Shown: positions 33,077 through 44,730 of the stretch, piece by piece
Layout of the letters: the number at the start of each line of letters is the position of its first letter
Numbering within the stretch: position 1 is the stretch's first letter
From: Porites lobata
Taxonomy: Eukaryota; Cnidaria; Anthozoa; Scleractinia; Poritidae
Reading direction: 5' to 3'
NCBI GenBank assembly: GCA_942486035.1
Contig: CALNXK010000030.1
Location: 139,001 to 203,000 of the forward strand
DNA length: 64,000 bases
Program-made: the position numbers and the translations under genes
Notes under the pieces: model-generated
What the model was told of the DNA's origin: nothing
The model's database searches: none
The model's input: the letters and a program-made list of their open reading frames with translations, nothing else

Positions 33077-33305
33077 TGATTTGTGAGGGCCGGCAGCCAG
33101 TAAATTGTATATATGCTCACATTTATTATTGACAAGACAAGAGAGAATTCATTCTCTCTTGTTATTGAAGTGAACTCTATATATTGATAACTTTCCTGTC
33201 TCTTTTTTGGTACATTTATATAAAACATACTCCATATAAGTAAGAGCCTTAAAAAATTAAAAAAATATCATAATACTCTCTCGCGTTAACTCCTTCATTC
33301 CTCTA
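33077..33305. other. Unit 2-specific sequence upstream of receptor 6
   Basis: No counterpart upstream of receptor 5. It contains the inverted pair AAGAGAGA / TCTCTCTT at about 33140-33161 and several TATATA strings. It replaces the proximal 5' flank and could alter the promoter of receptor 6; that is inference. Confidence 0.5.
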
Positions 33306-33600
33306 ATAAAGACCACTTTATGAACGTTCGTTCTATTCTGATTTGGACATATTACTTAACGGTTTTTGCCACTGCTCCTAATATTTCTTTCCCATAGGAT
33401 GGACGGTTTTGTAGGTACAGAGCACTCACTAGGTTGAAAAAATCCCAATATCCAAATACAAATCAGTTCCAGACTGATCAGTCTCCATAGATTTCCCTAG
33501 ACAACTAGTAGAGAGAAGTGGTTTAAAAATCAATTTTTCTTTGATTATGCATGGATACTGTTAGGAGAAAATTGTCATTGGTCATTTTTTGTACTATAGT

Positions 33601-33631
33601 TAACAATTATTCCTCGAGCCCGAATGGACTC

Positions 33632-33662
<31 letters not shown>

Positions 33663-33684
33663 ATGGGCTATTGATTCAGAGGCC

Positions 33685-33725
<41 letters not shown>

Positions 33726-33903
33726 TCTCAAAAATATCGAGACAAAACAAGTTTAGCTAGCGAAACGCGATTCAACCGCCATTGTTTTGGTTTTCAAAGC
33801 CGGCACATTTCGCTACTAGTGGGCTATAACATATAGCCTAGTATAAGCTCAACCAATAAGAACGCAGGATTGATTATTGAACACTGGTTGGATTTTACTA
33901 ATA
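33601..33903. mobile_element. Compound palindromic MITE, unit 2 copy
   Basis: Counterpart of 28165-28467, with the same AACAATTATTCC...GGAATAATTGTT hairpin and the TTAGTAAAATCCAACTA / TTGGATTTTACTAAT pair. Non-coding. Confidence 0.75.
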
Positions 33904-35872
33904 AGGGTTGGACACTTGTTCTTCGTGCCATTTACCGGTCAAAAAAGTATATAGTAACAGCTTCAGATTCGGACTCGAAACTTTTAACTCTTTCATTCTA
34001 GAACCAAAAGAACACCTGCGGTTATTTGCCGGTAAAGCAATAAAAATACGTATGGACCTCACGAAACTACGACGGCGACAGGAACGGGACCGTCAAAAAC
34101 CAGTAGGGTTAATGAGCCGAAACAAGATCACTGCAAGTGTATCGCGCTTTTTTGTTAACTTCTCTGTCGTCTGTGCTCAACCACCACGTGAAATGACCAA
34201 ACTTAAGGTTTATTTGGGAACGGAAACGAAAAGGTGGTAATTTGTTTTACTATCTCTGTCTGAGCTTGGACGGCAAAGTTTTCATCGACGTCGCCGTTGT
34301 CGTATCCAAGGGAGGATGAAGGACCGTCAGTCCTCTCTTAGTTGTAACGTGCCTTTGACGGTATTACAAAACATCGATAATCTTTCCTTGACGATCGCGA
34401 ATGCATCGTGAACAAAGTTCTCTTTTGATAAACTGTCATTATATATAACAATAGTAAAGTTAAGACGTTGAGGCATTTACATTTCCCTGCTAGCAGATGC
34501 CTCTAGGCATTTGTCTTTTTGTCGAAAATGGTTGAAGGTTGTTCACAGTGGTGAAGTGCAATTATGCGTGTTCAAACGATTTAGTCACTCAGTGTGATGT
34601 AGATCGCTGCGTTTCGACTGCTCGTTCGGTTTTCCATTCTGTGGGAAATTTCAGAGGGATTTAGTGTGAACCATAGGCCTAACTGTAAGAATAGAGTTGA
34701 ATTTTCAAATCTATCTAGCGTAGTGTGGAAGGGGCCTGAAAGAAATAAAAAAACGTTTTTGAATTGGTTTAGTTTAGTGTGAACCGCATGATATATTCAT
34801 CTTTTGGCGTTTCAAAATGTCTCAGTTCAGTCAGTTGACGGCAATTTACTGGTCAGGATTAATGTAGGCGGAGGTTGATATGCAGCTTGTCAGTTTTGTT
34901 TTTTTAATGCGCTTCGGCAGTTTCTTTGATCCAAAAATTGTATAAGGGTTCCCGGAGCGATATTTGTCTTGCAATTTCTAGTCTATTCCAGCAGTTCCAA
35001 TTTCGCTTTTTTCTCTTCACGGTCAGAAGCCATGCGGCCTCATGGAGTTTCTCTTCTTCTTCTTTTTTTTTTTCGTTCAGAAAAAATGGGCTTCACTTAA
35101 CACGTTTAAAATATCGGTCTAAACATTGGTGCTTTTTTTCTTGTAACGAAGGATTTTTGCCCTTGTTTTGTGCGTCTCCAGAGAAAGTGTCATTGTTTCT
35201 CTGTGTCAATACAAACTTTGTTCGTTCCATCTGCCAATTTCGGTCGCACATTATCCTCCCACCTATATCTCCTCTAATTGTGATAAATCCGGACAAGTAA
35301 GACAGGTTATTAGCATTCATTTTGAAAGCCTTGTTGTCTGTTTTCCTACACTCCTTCCGCTCAAAAATTGTCATATTAAAGAGGCATGAAGTAGGACCTG
35401 GTGTTTTAGTATGATGAACGACTATGAATAATTTATCAACTGCTATTGCCATCAATGGTTCCAAACTACACGGCAGTTATTCCAAACGTTGTCCTTAAAT
35501 AAATAACGCTACTTTTTCATTTCGTTAAACGTTAATTTATGAATTTTGAATAAAAACACAGAGAAAAGCTTTTTGTGACGTGTTGTAGCTTATCTGTTTA
35601 TCTAAACTCCCTTGCTAAGTTTTTAATACATATCTTTTTGGACGCGTGTTTAGAGCCTATCTTCAAGTAATAAACTGAAAAGAAACCACAATGAAATCGA
35701 CAATAACGAATGCAGTATGTCAATAACAGTACAAAGAACAACAGATATTCCTATTTGCAATATTTGTCAGTTACGTCCGATGTAAAAGACCTGCTCCAAT
35801 TCATAGTCATGTCTTTTTTTCCCGGAAAATCGTCGGTATAATTCCCTTCAAAGCCATTTCTTCAGCAACAAA
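33904..35872. other. Intergenic, duplication unit 2 tail and 3' flank of receptor 7
   Basis: Up to about 35530 it matches unit 1. The last 330 bp are unique and AT-rich. Open frames of 110-124 codons here are not maintained in unit 1 and are not considered genes. Confidence 0.55.
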
Positions 35873-36856
35873 TTAACTCGGAACTCCCCGCTTATTTTCT
35901 TCCTCCTCTATTAAAGCGTTTGTTCGAAAAATAGCCAGACTGGTCAGATTAGAGTCACGTCGTTGCATGTAATTGCAATTCAGCAGACGCCGTAATCCAG
36001 ACTTGAGGTTACCGCCAAAATACCCATATAACAAGGGATCCAGTGCAGCATTTAGGCATATCAGAAGTTGGGATGCTCTCCAAACGAGACCCGGGGAAGC
36101 CAAATGAAAGTAAATTAATGTTCGCGTGATCATGAAGGGAGACCAGCAAACAACAAAAGCTATAGTTAAGGCAGCAAGAGTCTTTGCAATTTTTTTGTTT
36201 CTTCGATTTGATTTCTCAATAAATGAGTTGCTTATCACCTCAACTCTTGAACGAAGAGCGCGTTTAATCTGAGTCTGAGTGAAAATCATATACGCCAGGG
36301 GGGCAATGAAGAATAATGTTGCATGCAAACTGTAATAGATTTGTCGGCCATCATTTCCCCATGTGGTATTAACACAAACCACATCGCCACTTTGTATTTC
36401 GACGCGGTATATGTGAACCAAGGGTGTGCAAACCGCTAAGCATAGAAACCAAATTAGGATAATTTTCAAAAATTCTCTTCGTGGCCAACTACCAACTCTT
36501 GAATTAAATGGATCAGTAATAGCCTTCAACCTCTGATACGTTATCACTGCAAGTGTTGTGATCGAAACGGTGTAGGTTGCTTCCACAAGAAATCCGTGAA
36601 GTTTACAGGTGACGTCGCCACCCACCCAACGCCAAAAAAAGCTGATAATATTAAAAAACGTTAGAAAAATAAATAAGAGATCCGCAGACGCTAAATTTGC
36701 CAAGAGCCACATCACAGGAAAATATCTTCTCTTCAGGGTCGTGTAGCAGGTTTTTATAACCCATATGTTGCCAACGATTGACAAGATTGAAACAGCGCTA
36801 TAAAATATGCTGAGAAAAACCAACACAAAAAGCGGAAAACCATCGCTGGTCGCCAT
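35873..36856 (-). CDS. Class A G-protein-coupled receptor 7 (orphan, single exon)
   Basis: 327 residues. Landmarks: N30 in GNIW, D59 in NLASAD, C84/C161, QRL 108-110 (TYQRL), N163-T-T in ECL2, P186 in IAPLAYM, CWSP 237-240, and DPLLY 273-277, with the preceding NP changed to NA (270). Distinct ICL1 (LKRRYFPVMW) and TM3 (TYTVSIT) define a sub-lineage with receptor 8. The C-tail is longer and acidic (EEEENKRG) and lacks the TSTV ending. No overlapping upstream ATG. Ligand unknown. Confidence 0.95.
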   Translation of the reverse strand: MATSDGFPLFVLVFLSIFYSAVSILSIVGNIWVIKTCYTTLKRRYFPVMWLLANLASADLLFIFLTFFNIISFFWRWVGGDVTCKLHGFLVEATYTVSITTLAVITYQRLKAITDPFNSRVGSWPRREFLKIILIWFLCLAVCTPLVHIYRVEIQSGDVVCVNTTWGNDGRQIYYSLHATLFFIAPLAYMIFTQTQIKRALRSRVEVISNSFIEKSNRRNKKIAKTLAALTIAFVVCWSPFMITRTLIYFHLASPGLVWRASQLLICLNAALDPLLYGYFGGNLKSGLRRLLNCNYMQRRDSNLTSLAIFRTNALIEEEENKRGVPS

Positions 36857-37513
36857 CGTGTTTCCTGATAATGGATTAACAGCTCAACATGCATATACTT
36901 TAAGAAGACAACTCAGTCAGTAGTTTCACTCGTACTTCTCTCTTGCTTTCCAGTTGAAATTTCTGGCGGGAAAACTGGAGAGACCAGGCCTAAACTCAAC
37001 GCTTTTTTCCAGAGTGCTGTTTCACAACTTGATCGATCATTCTGCTTTTCTTCTCTGGCTCCAGTTTAAATTACATTTTATGTTACGTATAACTTTTCCA
37101 TTTCCCCTGTCACGTCATCAAACTACAAATAAAAGCCTTATAAACCGGCTGTGTGTGATTATCTTTTTTGTTTACTTCACACTGCGCTACCTCTCGTGAA
37201 TTACAGTCCTTGGACACGACTTGAATAAATAATGTATGTCACTGTTTGACACCTGTGTACGGCTCTTTATTTGTTTTTTTAACGAGGAAACTAACATGTT
37301 TTCCGTTATAGCAGTTACCTTTAATTTAAAATACCTCTTGTTTAGAATTTCATTCACGCTAGAATATCTGTTGTCTGGTATATTTTTTCTAAAAAAAAGC
37401 CGTACTAACCTAATATTTACTTGTTCAAATAGTACTAACTTAATATTTACTTGTTCAAATAGTACTGCAAGTGTTTTATGGTGAAGGGAGCGAATGATGA
37501 AAGATTCCTTTCT

Positions 37514-37554
<41 letters not shown>

Positions 37555-37830
37555 TCAGCATTTCGCAATTATTCTGGGGTACAACCACCTGATCTCAGTA
37601 CAGATCATAAAACTTGCCTTGAGGGGGTATTGTTTGTAGCTATATATTTTCCTGCCCATATGACTTTTCATTTTCCCTTTAATTGTCATTTTTTTTTTCT
37701 TTTCTGCTAATGGAACAGCTGATGATTTTGGTAATAACTTTGTGTGACTGTTTGTTTATTTCTTTGTAATTCCTTTTATGCAGTTACACAAGTCGCCGAT
37801 GGGAGGTAGCCTGCGTGGCAGGCGCAAAAA
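36857..37830. other. Intergenic, upstream of receptor 7
   Basis: No gene recognised. It contains a direct repeat of 33-34 bp at about 37405-37460 (AATATTTACTTGTTCAAATA twice) and a microsatellite, annotated separately. Confidence 0.5.
37518..37554. repeat. (AAT)n microsatellite
   Basis: About twelve perfect AAT triplets. The Tyr/Asn homopolymer frames it creates are not genes. Confidence 0.95.
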
Positions 37831-37853
37831 GGGGAGGGGGGAGGGGGAGGGGG
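37831..37853 (+). other. G-quadruplex-type run
   Basis: Four G-runs of 4, 6, 5 and 5 bases, each separated by a single A. This is the ideal short-loop form for an intramolecular G-quadruplex. It follows the palindromic string TAGCCTGCGTGGCAGGC (37807-37823). Structure inferred, not shown. Confidence 0.6.
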
Positions 37854-37992
37854 AGAAAAGCGCGAAAGCTAATGTGAGCACCATAGTACGTGTTCTCATT
37901 AAGTCCGTTTTAGTTTATGACAGCGAATTCTATGACTTGTCCTAAGTTACATGGAAGGCTTCAATGTCGAGATATTTATGTCAATTTTTGCT

Positions 37993-38073
37993 TACTCTGG
38001 GTGCCAGAGTTTTTTTCTCCTACTCTGGGGTGACGGTCTCGCCGCTGGTGAGCGAGAAATCCTCTGGCATCCA
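37993..38073. mobile_element. Small fold-back repeat
   Basis: CTCTGGGTGCCAGAG near 37995 and CTCTGGCATCCAGG near 38060 are inverted around a segment that also contains CTACTCTGGGGTGACGG and CGCTGGTGAGCGAG. About 80 bp; probably the end or remnant of a MITE. Confidence 0.4.
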
Positions 38074-38820
38074 GGATAATTTTCACTTTGAACGCGTTGA
38101 CATTCTTCAGGGGCCATTAGAAGTCTGTCCTGAAATTTACGAACCGCTGGCTTTATACGTCTGGACTGGTCATGTACATGTCGTTTGAGACTGACAAGTC
38201 GTCTATAATTTCAAAACAGGATAAACATATTTTAAAATTTTAAAGAAAATGTTCTTTTCTTGTCTGATTTTGTCAGTTTCGTTTCTTCCGTCTACCAAGT
38301 TCAGTTCCTAAGTCAATTTAAGATTTGCTCGTCTAGAACAATATATCGCCAATATTCCGACTTCAAATCACCCCCAGACGTACAAATGGTTGAGGAAGTG
38401 TCCGATCAGACTGTACGAACGCTAAACATCTTCTTGAATGTGTGAAAACGGCCATTATGTTATAGGGTCATTTCTTCTGAAATAAAATCTGCTTTCGCAG
38501 TGAGATTTTTATCGGACCTTACTGATTGCTTGTTTATACATCTAAAAGGAACTTAATTTTGAAATACAAACGGGCCACCCTAAAAAGAAAACTGTGTCTT
38601 GGAGCAGCGGCAACTTGTACATGGTTACGCAATAATTTATAACAACATCAATTTGACTACATTTAACACTACACTCTTGGAACATGTTTCCGAAAATGGT
38701 CTCTTTTCCTGCATAGGAAATTGGTCTATATTTACACAGGAATTCAGTCTATGGAATCATATGTGATGATTCATGTGATAATGTCATAGCCTTGACAAAT
38801 CATAACTATGCTGCTAACTG
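38074..38820. other. Non-coding stretch
   Basis: Only short open frames and no recognisable feature. The ATCATRTGATGATTC-type strings near 38760 anticipate the minisatellite that follows. Confidence 0.5.
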
Positions 38821-38821
38821 A

Positions 38822-39211
38822 GCACATACAATCATTTCACAATCATTGGCATGATGCAATGTGTACAGTTAGAATCATTTCTGGAATCATAACATGATTT
38901 TACATGTACACATAACAGCATCTCTAGCATCATAACATGATTTTATGTGCACACATAACATCATCTCTGGAATCATAACCTGATTTTATGTGTACACTTA
39001 GAATCATTTCTGGAATCATGACATGATTTTATGCGTGCACATAACATCATCTCTGGAATGATAGCCTGATTTTGTGTGTACACATAACATCATCTCTGGA
39101 ATCATAGCCTGATTTTGTGTGTACACATAACATCATCTCTGGAACCATAGCCTGATTTTGTGTGTCTACATAACATCATCTCTGGAATCATAACATGATT
39201 TTATGTTTATT
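38822..39211. repeat. 43-bp minisatellite, about 8-9 copies
   Basis: Units of 43 bp containing ATCATCTCTGGAATCATA, GATTTTRTGTGTACACATAA. The copies starting at 39089 and 39132 are exactly 43 bp apart. Left copies (38822-39000) are more diverged and include ATCATTTCTGGAATCAT variants; right copies are nearly identical. Non-coding. Confidence 0.85.
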
Positions 39212-40040
39212 ATTCTAAAGAAAGAATGCTTTGGTTTGGTTTCAAAAGAGTAGGAAATTGACGATCCTCCTCTCGGATTAGGGAACCCCAAAGTTACTCT
39301 TTGTACCAAGAGAGGATGAAGGACCTCGGACGAATTCCGGCCATTAACCAAAAAGTCGCCCTGATTTCTTTTAATGTGCGTGCGCTAAACACACGTGAAA
39401 TTATGCGCAGTAAGGATGCTCAGGCTTTTCCCCTAAGGCATTGATTTATTGGCGTTTAATGTTTATTAAGTGGTAATGAAAAGAGCCGAAATTTATATTT
39501 AAAAAGAAGGTAATCGACTAAAGAACTAGTCAATTAATAGGTAAAAACGCTGACGTTTGAAAATGATTAATGAGTGAAAACTAAGCAATGTGGCTACAAA
39601 TTTGTGAGTTATATAGTGTCTGATAAGTGAAGAAGTGGACTAACAAATTATCAATAGCAGTTATGTGATATTTACTTCATTTGTTTTTAAAGAAGGAACT
39701 GGAACCATCCGCCATTTAAGATCCGCCATTTTGAATTAATTTTTTAATAAATTTTTAATTTTACTTTAAACACGTGTAATTGGAGTAATCGTGATAGAAA
39801 ACTGATCTGTGCATAAAAGGATGCTTAATAACAACAAAATCTGCATTTTTTATGCAATTCTGACACTGTTGAAAATTGAAGCCAGCATCTTCTATTTGGT
39901 CATTTTAAATTCATGTTTTTTTTTTCTCTCAAATTAGTGACTAAAATGGCTTGATTGCATTGCACTGCGACCAGGAAAGCCGTAAACAATTGAAATATCT
40001 CGTTTATTGTGTTATGACCAATCGCAGCAAAGATCAAGAC
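39212..40040. other. Non-coding stretch
   Basis: AT-rich. TTAAGATCCGCCATTTTGAATTAA at about 39717-39740 (both NGCCATTT strings) is the only structured spot noticed. No gene. Confidence 0.45.
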
Positions 40041-40248
40041 AAACCACGGGAAAGCCAAAATAATAATTCTTTCTTCCTCGAATAAGTTAAAGAATAAATC
40101 AAAGAAACCCAAGTGATCTCGAGATATCTCGAACTAATTCGGCTCTCACTTTGTCAAATACCCGAATAAGACAAAAAACCTACAGACTTTGGGTGCCTAA
40201 TCTTGTCCGGACGTTCCTGAGCGTCGCGAATCCTTTACTTCGCGCTCT
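40041..40248 (+). mobile_element. SINE body fragment (no tRNA head)
   Basis: It matches the 3' three-quarters of the SINE at 44731-45046: GGGAAAGCCAAAATAATAAT, AGTGATCTCGAGATATCTCG, CAATCTTGTC, ending in the hairpin TTACTTCG...CGAAGTAA. The upstream tRNA-like head is missing, so it is 5' truncated. Confidence 0.7.
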
Positions 40249-42050
40249 TCCGAAGTAATAGGCCATTTTCACGATGACGATGTTTAACTACAACTACCAG
40301 AATTCATTTCGTCTTTGCTTTCTTATTTAAATTTTCAATTCCACTGATGTTTAAAGAATAATAGCCCTAATTTGCTCAAGAAAAAAACAAACTGAAGGAT
40401 TCTGGTAGTTGACAGTAGTATAACGACGTGATCGTGCAAGTGTCCTATTAGGTGTAACACTCTATTAAAAAAATAGCAATAAACTTTTTTATTGGAGTAA
40501 CGATGCTAATTTTGAAAAACATGCTTGTCAAAACTTGGTTTCCGTGGTAACATCAATGCTGACGTACACGTAGCGATGACTTTAAAATGTTCCCAAATAA
40601 ATTTTAGACTGAAAGGTTGCAAGTTTTGGCTGCCATAGCTTGAATGGTTTTGAAGTTATTCGACTTTTTAAAGGAGGGCGCCTCAGAAGATCCTCGGTCT
40701 GAATACGGTTACCTTTGCCTGAATCTGAATTCCTTTCTGATTTGTTTAAAATCTTAATCTTAGTGTTCGATTTACATGGTTCAGTTAAATTTAGAGAATG
40801 GACCGACACAAAAATTAAGGTTTACATCACATATTACTATAATTTGATGATCTTGAGTTATGTTAGAACAAGTTCCATTTGTGAGTTTTGGACAGCTGAT
40901 CCTATACTTTTCAGACTTTGTTGACTTTGTTTTAATCATGCTTAATAACTTGATTGATCTTTCTTTTTGCTTTCATGATAGGATACTAAGAACTTGAATT
41001 TCCATTTAGTCTCGTCTTCGATAGCTCATAGTGGAATCTATTTAACCCAAATTATTATGCGCCAAATTTTTATTAAGTAGTTGTTATTTGTTGTTCGTGC
41101 AACGAGTATACGAGTTTTGCTAATTAAAATCATTTATCTGCACTATTCCGGTAAAGCTAAACAGAAGTCTGAATCCAATTCAGTCTCAAATTCATCAAAT
41201 TTCATACTATGAAATAAAAAGAAATTTATGTTTAAAAAAGTGTTGTAAATCAGATAAAAAAAAATTCTCTATTTTTGTATCCTTCTAAAATCATTTTGTT
41301 TGAGGAGCTATATCGTACATTCGACATATATATATATTTCAGCAAAAATATCACACAATTTGTCATTCGTTTAACGGATGTAATCAGATTGTTTTAGAAT
41401 GTTAACATCACTGTACTAATACGGACTCCTCTTGTCGACTGCGCGTGCTCTAAGCCTTACTTCAATTTTTGACGTAAAAAATTTTTCGGATGGTTCGTAG
41501 TGTTACAGAAGACGCTATAAGATTAAGTCTAAGCCCAGATTTCCCACTATTTCGTGCAACCAATGACTGGAGTTCGACAGACTAACGTTTTTGTTTTATT
41601 AATGTACAGACGAGCGAGTAGTTTTGCTGTTTTCACAAACCGTTTCCACTGACACGGTCCATGAATAAGGGCATTCTATCCTGCCCGATGGAAGGGTGCC
41701 CCAGAGGCTGTCAAACTCAGACCCTGTTTACTGGACAAGAAAGTTCATTTTGCTAGCCTTTACTATCATTTTACTGTTATCCTGTTTTATTTCAGTTACG
41801 AATTATATGTACAGCATTAAATAAGTTAAACTAACATCATGGAGTTAGTTTTGGTAACACAAATGTAGACCACTTATCGCCAACCTTCTCACCCGGGGTC
41901 TTTTAATGGCTTCCGGTCCAAACTGTGACACTTAAAAAATTGGCTAAATCATAGTGTGCACCCTGTTGAATACTGAAAGGCCCTGAAAAACCTGCTCAGT
42001 GGCACATATACACCTGTATCTGTTTAGGCTAAATAAGAAAGTGGCCCACG
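40249..42050. other. Intergenic with sequence related to receptor 8 flanks
   Basis: 40720-40880 matches the 3' flank of receptor 8 (43010-43145), and 41050-41215 resembles its 5' flank (46029-46195), but no receptor lies between. A short TA repeat sits at about 41326-41336. No gene recognised. Confidence 0.45.
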
Positions 42051-42054
42051 ATGC

Positions 42055-42401
42055 TAGCCTGCGTCACGGAAGGCCCATTCAGGTCCAATACTGTCGTCTT
42101 GATACGAGTGGAAAAATACTTTTCACAACTTGTACGAACTCAGTCCCAATTTCTGGTTTAGTTCACCTGCGAAACAGCGCCAAAATCCTTGTTCTGGGTC
42201 GCCAGCTGTCTACCAGGATTTGAGTACGCGCTATGATTGGCCCGTTAGAAAAGCATTTGTCGATTTGCCGATCAGGTAAAAGGGAAATTCAAAGGAAGAA
42301 TTTCCGTTAATTCATTGATTCCTTTGGGAGCTCAGAACAAAGGCCTCGCTGCTTCGCAGACGTTACCACCCGCGGTAAGATTGCATCTGCGACGCAGGCT
42401 A
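42055..42401. mobile_element. MITE with TAGCCTGCGTC ends
   Basis: TAGCCTGCGTC at 42055-42065 and its exact inverse GACGCAGGCTA at 42391-42401 bound 347 bp with no ORF. Related strings occur at 37807 and 47518 (TAGCCTGCGT followed by RGCAGGC, itself a hairpin). A target duplication was not visible, so this could also be two adjacent remnants. Confidence 0.5.
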
Positions 42402-43280
42402 CCCGATACCTTCCTTAGTCTGATGATACTGGCAGGCGCGAATCTAGAATAAATGCTGACGGATTTCCTAAACGAGCTCCGGAGGCTCAAGTTTCTAGGG
42501 GTTTCTAGGGGAATGCTCTCCTGGGAATTTTTTTTTATTTTAACTCCCTAAAGTCCCCTTTCCTGGGTTTCTGAGTCATTCAGATAGGATATTGGCAAGT
42601 TCCATTCTCCTCAGGTGAAACCTTGCAACTTGGAAAGATTTTTCTTTATCAAAAATGTTTCAGTATTATGATTAATCGGACCGATTTCCGTAAAATGGTG
42701 GAAACCGGCGTGGATCCGCGCCTGACTGGTGTCCTGTTCTTTTTTCTTTTAGTATTTTATACTTTTGTTTTATTTTTAAGTTCCTCTCATAGAGAGTCAA
42801 CTTAAAGAAGTAAAGAAAGGCAGGGAAGATGAAATGTCCTGGCCGGTCTGATACACCTATATTATCACAGCACTAGGTGATAAATGTTAAACATCGATAA
42901 ATTCTGCTCCAAAAAAGTAAAGGGTTAAGAGTCATTAGTCAAGTCACAATCGTCTTGAATACATGGTAATTTTTATCTTTTTACCTAGTTAAATTCTTCT
43001 CTAAGCTGATTTCCTTTCTGATTTGTTTAAAATTTAATACATAGTGTTGAGCTACTTAGTACAAGACTAAATTCAGCGAATAGACCGACATAATTAAGGT
43101 TCACATAGCTCCAATTTGGTGATCTTGAGTTATGTAAGAACGCTCACGTTCTTTTATTACAAGCTTTTAACAGTGATTGTCAGTGGATCTTCTACACTCC
43201 CTCAGTCGTTTTTGAATAATGCTCTTTTACTGAGCAGTCTTTCAGTTCGTTTGTCTTTGTTGTATTCCATTGTTCGCCGT
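42402..43280. other. Intergenic, 3' side of receptor 8
   Basis: No gene. It includes the flank segment shared with 40720-40880 (at 43010-43145). Confidence 0.5.
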
Positions 43281-44559
43281 TCAAGGTCTTTGTTGGAATA
43301 CAGTCAAAGGCGTCACATTAGGGCGTCGCCGTTGTAAGCAATTACACCCCAGGAGTCCTGTTTGTAATACACTTTTAAGGTTTCCGCCAAAGTACCCGTA
43401 TAACAAGGGATCCAATGACACGTTTAGGCAGATCAAGAGTTGAGATCCTCTCCAAATAAAACCATATGGAGCTAAGTGAAAGTAGACAAGACGCTACGAA
43501 GCGTACACTTCGGCGTCGTGGTTGTGGAACCAATTAATTGTAAATGCGGAGGAATAGTAAGAAATCAAATATGGTTAGAGTAAGGTGTTAATTTGTGAAA
43601 TTATGGGATTTGTCAGGATATTCTGAAAAGAGCAACATCCAAGAGGCCTACTTGCCAAAAACTAGCTGGGGACAAATTGTCTCCGAGATATTAGCCCAGT
43701 TGTGCTCTGATGACTCCATACAAATCCTTCTAAAAAAACAATTCTCTATTTTTCTTAGTCACATCAGGCTTCAAAGACAGCATAGCAGTCTCATGTACTG
43801 ATTAAAGATATGTAAGGCATGGGTAAGCAGTCAATTACGTTGAGCATGGAATTGGCTAAAACTCAAACTCACGGGTTCGAATGTTTTGAGGATAATTATT
43901 CACTGACTATCAGCATGCAGGGATGTCGGATTAACACAAGGAAGTTTAGCACCAAAGGAACATAGCCTTTACAGAGCTTTAAAACACAGCATCCACCAAC
44001 ACAAACTTGACTTGAACTTTGAATAAAACTAAACAGCCTCTACCAATATTAACAAACTCTCACTTGAACTTCAGATATCTTACGGCTTCCGCGAACTTGT
44101 AAACACAATACCTGAAAATCGACCTTCGTCACACTTTACTAAACACAGCAGCCCAGCTCGTGGGAAAAACACTTAGTTCTTCAAAAGAACTCGCTTGGAA
44201 CTTGCATACCGTTTGACATAAGGTTCTAGAGAATACTAAAGTAGTAGTAGCTTTTCGACATATTTTAAGATTTCAGTAACTGATGCAAATCTGCTGACTC
44301 ATGGAGAAATGTAAACATGCCCTAATTAATTATTCATGGCTAATCCAAAAACGTAGAGAACGTTCGAGAAAGTCACGCAACGCATGAAAGCAATTTGACT
44401 ACGTAACACTCAACAAAGACAAAATGTCTTTTTGCAGCATTTTGTAACTTTAAATTCATCATAAAACAGTTCGAAAGGAGGGCTCACTCGTGAAATGTTT
44501 TTGAACACTCGAAGAGAAATTTCGTGTCTCTGCGCGGCCACGTAATATCCTCTATTTAT

Positions 44560-44695
44560 TCCTCGAGTAATTAAAGACTAAACTCGAAGTGATCTCAAGA
44601 TATCACGAAGTAGTCCGGTCTCATTTCGTGAAATAGTTGAAACAAGCCGAAAAGTCACGAACTTGCACGCCCAATCTTGTCCCGAAACTAGTGCA
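44560..44695 (+). mobile_element. Diverged SINE body copy
   Basis: Matches the SINE body (TCCTCGAGTAATTAAAGA, GAAGTGATCTCAAGATATC, GCCCAATCTTGTC) in the same orientation, directly before the complete copy, so the two form a head-to-tail dimer-like arrangement. More diverged than 40041-40248. Confidence 0.6.
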
Positions 44696-44730
44696 TCATT
44701 TCATAACTATTTTTCATATTCCAAACTACC

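Larger units (their letters stand above)
30428..35540. repeat. Tandem segmental duplication, unit 2 (contains receptor 6)
   Basis: Second unit of the duplication described for 24206-30405. Differences from unit 1: a 165-bp MITE inserted at about 30506-30670, the 1.15-kb stretch absent at about 31936, about 50 bp absent within the 3' flank of the receptor, 0.23 kb extra at 33077-33305, and a single rather than double palindromic MITE. Confidence 0.9.

Noticed and set aside
33908..35464. Open frames of 110-124 codons in duplication unit 2
   Set aside because: Equivalent sequence in unit 1 carries indels and different frames, so they are not maintained as coding.
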